The position numbers were made by a program, and so were the translations under genes. A stretch of 7,977 nucleotides of DNA, taken from contig JAIRTS010000171.1 in assembly GCA_031254795.1 (NCBI GenBank), positions 1-7,977 on the forward strand, given 5' to 3'. Shown here piece by piece: positions 5,450-7,977 of the stretch. The stretch's first letter is position 1, and every line of letters starts with the position of its first letter. Source of the DNA: Treponema sp. (GTDB lineage Bacteria; Spirochaetota; Spirochaetia; Treponematales; Breznakiellaceae). The notes beneath the pieces were generated by a model. The model had not been told where the DNA came from and ran no database searches. It saw only the letters and a list, made by a program, of their open reading frames with translations.

Positions 5450-7135
5450 ATGAAGAAAATCTTATCCGTATTATTGACGGTTTCGGCATTGTCGCTGGGT
5501 ATCGCGTCATGCCAGAAAAAGACAGTGGAAACGGCGCAAGAGGCGGCGCCACAGGCGGCGCAAGAGGCCGCGGCGAGCAGCATCACGGTTGTATTCGGCT
5601 CGGAGCCGAATACTATTGATCCGGCGCTCAACTCGGCGGTTGACGCCGCGATTTACGCGGAGCATCTTTTCGAAGGGCTTTACAAGTACGAGGACAACGG
5701 ATCCGGCATAGCGCAGGCGGTCCCCGGGCTAGCGGCAAGCGCTCCGCGAAAAGCCCCCGCCGATGGCGGCGAGGTCGTCTACACCTATACATTGCGCGCC
5801 GGTCTCAAATGGTCGGACGGCAAACCCTTCACGGCGCAGGACATCGTGTATTCATGGCGCCGCCTGGTGGATCCCGCGACCGCCGCCGACTACAGCTACA
5901 TGATCACCATGGTGAAGAACGCCGATGAGATCATGGCGGGCGAAAAGGACAAGAGCGAGCTCGGAATCGCCGCCCTTGACGACGTGACCGTGGAAATCAC
6001 GCTCACCTATGATTGCCCGTTCTTTGACGAGATAGCGTGTTTTCCGGCGACCTTTCCGGTCAGGCAGGATGTCATTGAAAGCGCCGGCGACCAGTGGACA
6101 TTCAACCCGGCGACCTACATCAGCAACGGGCCGTACCGGCTGAAAGAATGGGTTCACAACAGCCACCTGACCATCGAAAAGAATCCCCACTACTACGAGC
6201 CGGCGACCGGCCCCGACCTTATCCGCTTCGCGCTCATGGACGACGACAACGCCCTGCTCGCCGGCTTCCGCAACGAGGAGCTTGACTATATCCAGACCGT
6301 GCCGGTAGATGAAATTCAAGGGCTTTTGGACTCAGGCGAACTCAAGGTCGTTCCGTATCTCGGCACCTACTACGTGAGCTTCAACACCCAAAAGGCCCCG
6401 TTCAATGACGCCAGAGTGCGGAAAGCCTTTAACCTCGCCATTGACCGCGCCTACATCATCAACCAGATAACCCGCTCGGGACAACAACCCGCGTCGGGCT
6501 TCGTGCCTTCCGGCATCGCGGACGCGGCGGGCGCGGGCAGCGACTTCCGGCAAATCGGCGGGGACTATTACAGCATCGCGCCCGGGGATTACGAGAAGAA
6601 CGTCGCCGAAGCGAAACGGCTTTTGGCGGAAGCGGGCTACCCCGAAGGCGCCGGCTTCCCGGTCGCCGAATACATATACAACACCAATGACGCGCACCGC
6701 GCCATCGCCGAAGCGCTCCAGGACATGTGGAAGACCGCGCTCGGCGTGAACGTGACATTGAGCAACCAGGACTGGGCCGTGTTCCTTGACACCCGCAAGA
6801 TCGGCGATTTCCAGATCGCCCGCGACGGCTGGATCGGCGATTACAACGATCCCATGAACTTCCTTGAGATGTACCTGACAGGCGGCGGCAACAACAACTC
6901 CCAGTACGCGAGCCCCGCGTTTGACGCCCTTATCAAACAGGCGCAGTCAACCGCCGTGGCCGAGGAGCGCATGAGGCTTATGCACCAGGCCGAGGACATC
7001 CTTGTGGGCCAGGACGCGGCTGTCGGGCCTATCTATTTCTACACCCAGAGCTACATGATGAACCCCAAGATCACCGGCATGTACTACACGCCGCTTGGGT
7101 ACTTCTTCTTTAAGAACGCCCAGATCGCGCCTTAG
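5450..7135 (+). CDS. oppA: Oligopeptide-binding lipoprotein OppA
   Basis: OppA is the extracytoplasmic receptor that binds peptides and hands them to OppB/OppC. From ATG 5450, six bases after GAGGGAGG, the product is 561 residues, the usual length for family 5 solute-binding proteins. The open frame continues upstream to 5180, but that part is GC-rich gap and antisense-like noise. Residues 1-20 are a signal peptide (MKK, hydrophobic core, LSLGIAS) with lipid-acceptor Cys 21. Ile at -3 and Ser at -1 make a loose, spirochaete-style lipobox. A repetitive Ala-Gln-Glu linker (about 28-43) precedes the fold. Family blocks follow: VVFGSEPNTIDPAL (47-60), the Opp-like LRAGLKWSDGKPFTAQDIVYSW (115-136), ISNGPYRLKEW (224-234), FNTQKAPFNDARVRKAFNLAID (311-332) and a C-terminal half with QDWAVFLDTRKIGDFQIAR and GWIGDYNDPMNFLEMY. 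The KWSDG...DFVYSW-type region favours oligopeptide over dipeptide or nickel binding. It is the last gene of the operon. Confidence 0.95.
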   Translation: MKKILSVLLTVSALSLGIASCQKKTVETAQEAAPQAAQEAAASSITVVFGSEPNTIDPALNSAVDAAIYAEHLFEGLYKYEDNGSGIAQAVPGLAASAPRKAPADGGEVVYTYTLRAGLKWSDGKPFTAQDIVYSWRRLVDPATAADYSYMITMVKNADEIMAGEKDKSELGIAALDDVTVEITLTYDCPFFDEIACFPATFPVRQDVIESAGDQWTFNPATYISNGPYRLKEWVHNSHLTIEKNPHYYEPATGPDLIRFALMDDDNALLAGFRNEELDYIQTVPVDEIQGLLDSGELKVVPYLGTYYVSFNTQKAPFNDARVRKAFNLAIDRAYIINQITRSGQQPASGFVPSGIADAAGAGSDFRQIGGDYYSIAPGDYEKNVAEAKRLLAEAGYPEGAGFPVAEYIYNTNDAHRAIAEALQDMWKTALGVNVTLSNQDWAVFLDTRKIGDFQIARDGWIGDYNDPMNFLEMYLTGGGNNNSQYASPAFDALIKQAQSTAVAEERMRLMHQAEDILVGQDAAVGPIYFYTQSYMMNPKITGMYYTPLGYFFFKNAQIAP

Positions 7136-7185
7136 GCGGCGCCTTAGGCGGCGCCCTAGGGCGGCGTCTAAGGGCGGCGCCTTAG
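7131..7185 (+). repeat. Imperfect 12-13-bp tandem repeats across the oppA stop codon
   Basis: Four units follow each other: CTTAGGCGGCGC twice (7131-7142, 7143-7154), CCTAGGGCGGCGT (7155-7167) and CTAAGGGCGGCGC (7168-7180), then a partial CTTAG. The first unit supplies the oppA TAG. The units hold GGCGCC palindromes and can pair with each other (CTTAG with CTAAG), so the transcript would fold strongly just after the stop. There is no T-run, so a factor-independent terminator is not evident here. Confidence 0.7.
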
Positions 7186-7186
7186 C

Positions 7187-7207
7187 AGCCTGTCGCGCGC
7201 AGGCTTT
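7187..7207 (+). terminator. Weak candidate terminator hairpin after oppA
   Basis: AGCCTG (7187-7192) and CAGGCT (7200-7205) form a perfect six-bp stem around TCGCGCG, followed by only three T (7205-7207). It is the first stem with any T tail after oppA. The short stem and short tail make this a low-confidence terminator. Confidence 0.3.
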
Positions 7208-7210
7208 CGC

Positions 7211-7240
7211 GCCGCCTTGCGCCGCTTTGCGCCGCTTTGT
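7211..7240 (+). repeat. Three tandem 10-bp repeats
   Basis: GCCGCCTTGC, GCCGCTTTGC and GCCGCTTTGT stand end to end, differing by one or two bases. They are non-coding as far as I can see and form part of the run of short GC-rich repeats between oppA and the 23-bp array. Confidence 0.8.
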
Positions 7241-7504
7241 GTCGCGAAAACCACGATTTATGGGCTGCCGGCCCGCGCCGCGCCCGCATAACGGCGGGGG
7301 CGGCGTGTCACGGCGTTTGAAAGCCGCGATTAGTTTGACCCGGACGGCGCGAGTGGCGCGAGCGCCGCTTCAGCTACACGATAGCTCCGAGGTAGATGGG
7401 CGGCGGCGCCAGACACAGGCTTCGCCTGTTGAACAACTTCACGCGGGTCGCTATCCGAAAAGACGCGCCGCTGTCCCCGTCTGGCGCCAGACACTTTTAT
7501 GTGG
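7241..7504. other. Non-coding GC-rich spacer before the array, with several small hairpins
   Basis: No gene is recognisable; open frames here are low-complexity extensions of the array frames. Visible structures: AGTGGC/GCCGCT around GCGAGC (7352-7369), ACAGGC/GCCTGT around TTC (7415-7429), and GGCGCCAGACAC as a direct repeat (7405-7416 and 7483-7494). The second copy forms part of a perfect palindrome at 7479-7492. No promoter with good spacing was seen. Confidence 0.55.
7479..7498 (+). terminator. Perfect 14-bp palindrome followed by TTTT, possible terminator
   Basis: GTCTGGCGCCAGAC (7479-7492) is a perfect palindrome. As RNA it would form a five-bp stem with a GCGC loop, and ACTTTT follows (7493-7498). 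It lies about 345 bp after oppA and 12 bp before the 23-bp array, so it could end opp transcription before the array. It could equally be a binding site for a dimeric protein. Confidence 0.35.
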
Positions 7505-7977
7505 CGTCTCCAGCGCCTTGCACAATACGTCTCCAGCGCTTTGCACAATACGTCTCCAGCGCTTTGCACAATACGTCTCCAGCGCTTGGAGCAATACATC
7601 TCCAGCGCTTGGAGCAATACGTCTCCAGTGCTTGGCGCAATGCGTCTCCAGCGCTTGGAGCAATGCGCCTCCAGCGCCTTGCACAATACGTCTCCAGCGC
7701 CTTGCACAATACATCTCCAGCGCCTTGCACAATACGTCTCCAGCGCCTTGAGCAATGCGTCTCCAACGTCTCGCACAATACGCCTCCAGCGCTTGGAGCA
7801 ATACGTCTCCAGAGCTTGGAGCAATATGTCTCCAGCGCTTGGAGCAATACATCTCCAGCGCTTGGAGCAATGCGTCTCCAGTGCTTGGCGCAATGCGTCT
7901 CCAGCGCTTTGCACAACATACCTCCAGCGCCTTGAGCAATACGCCTCCAGCGCCTTGCACAATGCGTCTCCAGCGCC
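7505..7977. repeat. 23-bp tandem repeat array, 20 full copies plus a partial copy at the edge
   Basis: Copies start at 7505 and recur every 23 bases exactly, without spacers, to 7964; a 13-base partial copy (7965-7977) runs into the window edge. Each unit has three parts: an 11-base head CGTCTCCAGCG, a 7-base core, and a 5-base tail CAATA or CAATG. The core comes mainly in two forms: type A, C(C/T)TTGCA (units 1-3, 8-10, 18, 20 and, degenerate, 12), and type B, CTTGGAG (4, 5, 7, 13-16). Rarer cores are CTTGGCG (6, 17) and CCTTGAG (11, 19). In type B, CTCCA and TGGAG are inverted around GCGCT, so each copy can form a small hairpin; type A lacks this. No stop codon occurs on the minus strand in any frame; the plus strand has only two TGA, in units 11 and 19. 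Function unknown; by form it is a minisatellite. Confidence 0.97.

Noticed and set aside
7095..7751. Plus-strand protein of 218 residues starting inside oppA
   Set aside because: It starts within oppA in another frame and crosses non-coding GC-rich repeats and part of the array. It stops at the first chance TGA in unit 11 and has no ribosome binding site.
7505..7977. CRISPR array
   Set aside because: The 23-bp units touch each other with no unique spacers, and no cas gene is in the window.
7505..7977. Plasmid iterons or replication origin
   Set aside because: Unit length is near iteron size, but there is no rep gene, no AT-rich unwinding region, and the context (tmk, opp operon) is chromosomal.

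Overview
The window looks like chromosomal DNA of a GC-rich spirochaete, probably a Treponema relative. Three things point there: a thymidylate kinase start with the P-loop form GGDGSGTTTQ, a lipoprotein signal with a loose spirochaete-type lipobox (GIAS before Cys), and the general sequence of the Opp proteins. This is recognition from memory, not a database result.

Layout. Bases 1-82 (minus strand) hold the first 27 codons of tmk, running off the left edge, with a candidate promoter in an AT-rich patch at 153-181. Bases 183-585 contain nothing I can name. About 600-1050 (minus) is an AT-rich remnant of a GyrI-like small-molecule-binding protein, broken by an internal frameshift and an 11-bp tandem duplication, and cut off at its 5' end next to a GC-rich, repeat-like sequence with an inverted repeat.

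Bases 1146-7135 (plus) are a complete oligopeptide ABC transporter operon in the order oppB-oppC-oppD-oppF-oppA. A near-consensus promoter sits so close to the oppB ATG that the mRNA may be leaderless. OppA is the lipoprotein that binds peptides outside the cytoplasmic membrane, OppB and OppC form the membrane channel, and OppD and OppF hydrolyse ATP. oppD and oppF overlap by ATGA. oppA follows a 160-bp GC-rich gap and has its own strong ribosome binding site. oppC carries a run of nine G near its 5' end, where a one-base slip either way leads to an early stop.

Bases 7136-7504 are non-coding, with short GC-rich tandem repeats and palindromes, some of which may terminate the operon. Bases 7505-7977 are a spacerless 23-bp tandem array: 20 full copies plus a partial one, continuing past the right edge. 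Its copies fall into two core types in alternating blocks. All three minus-strand frames are open through it and encode the same cyclic 23-residue peptide. The array, the G9 tract and the decayed GyrI-like gene are the most unusual parts of the window.
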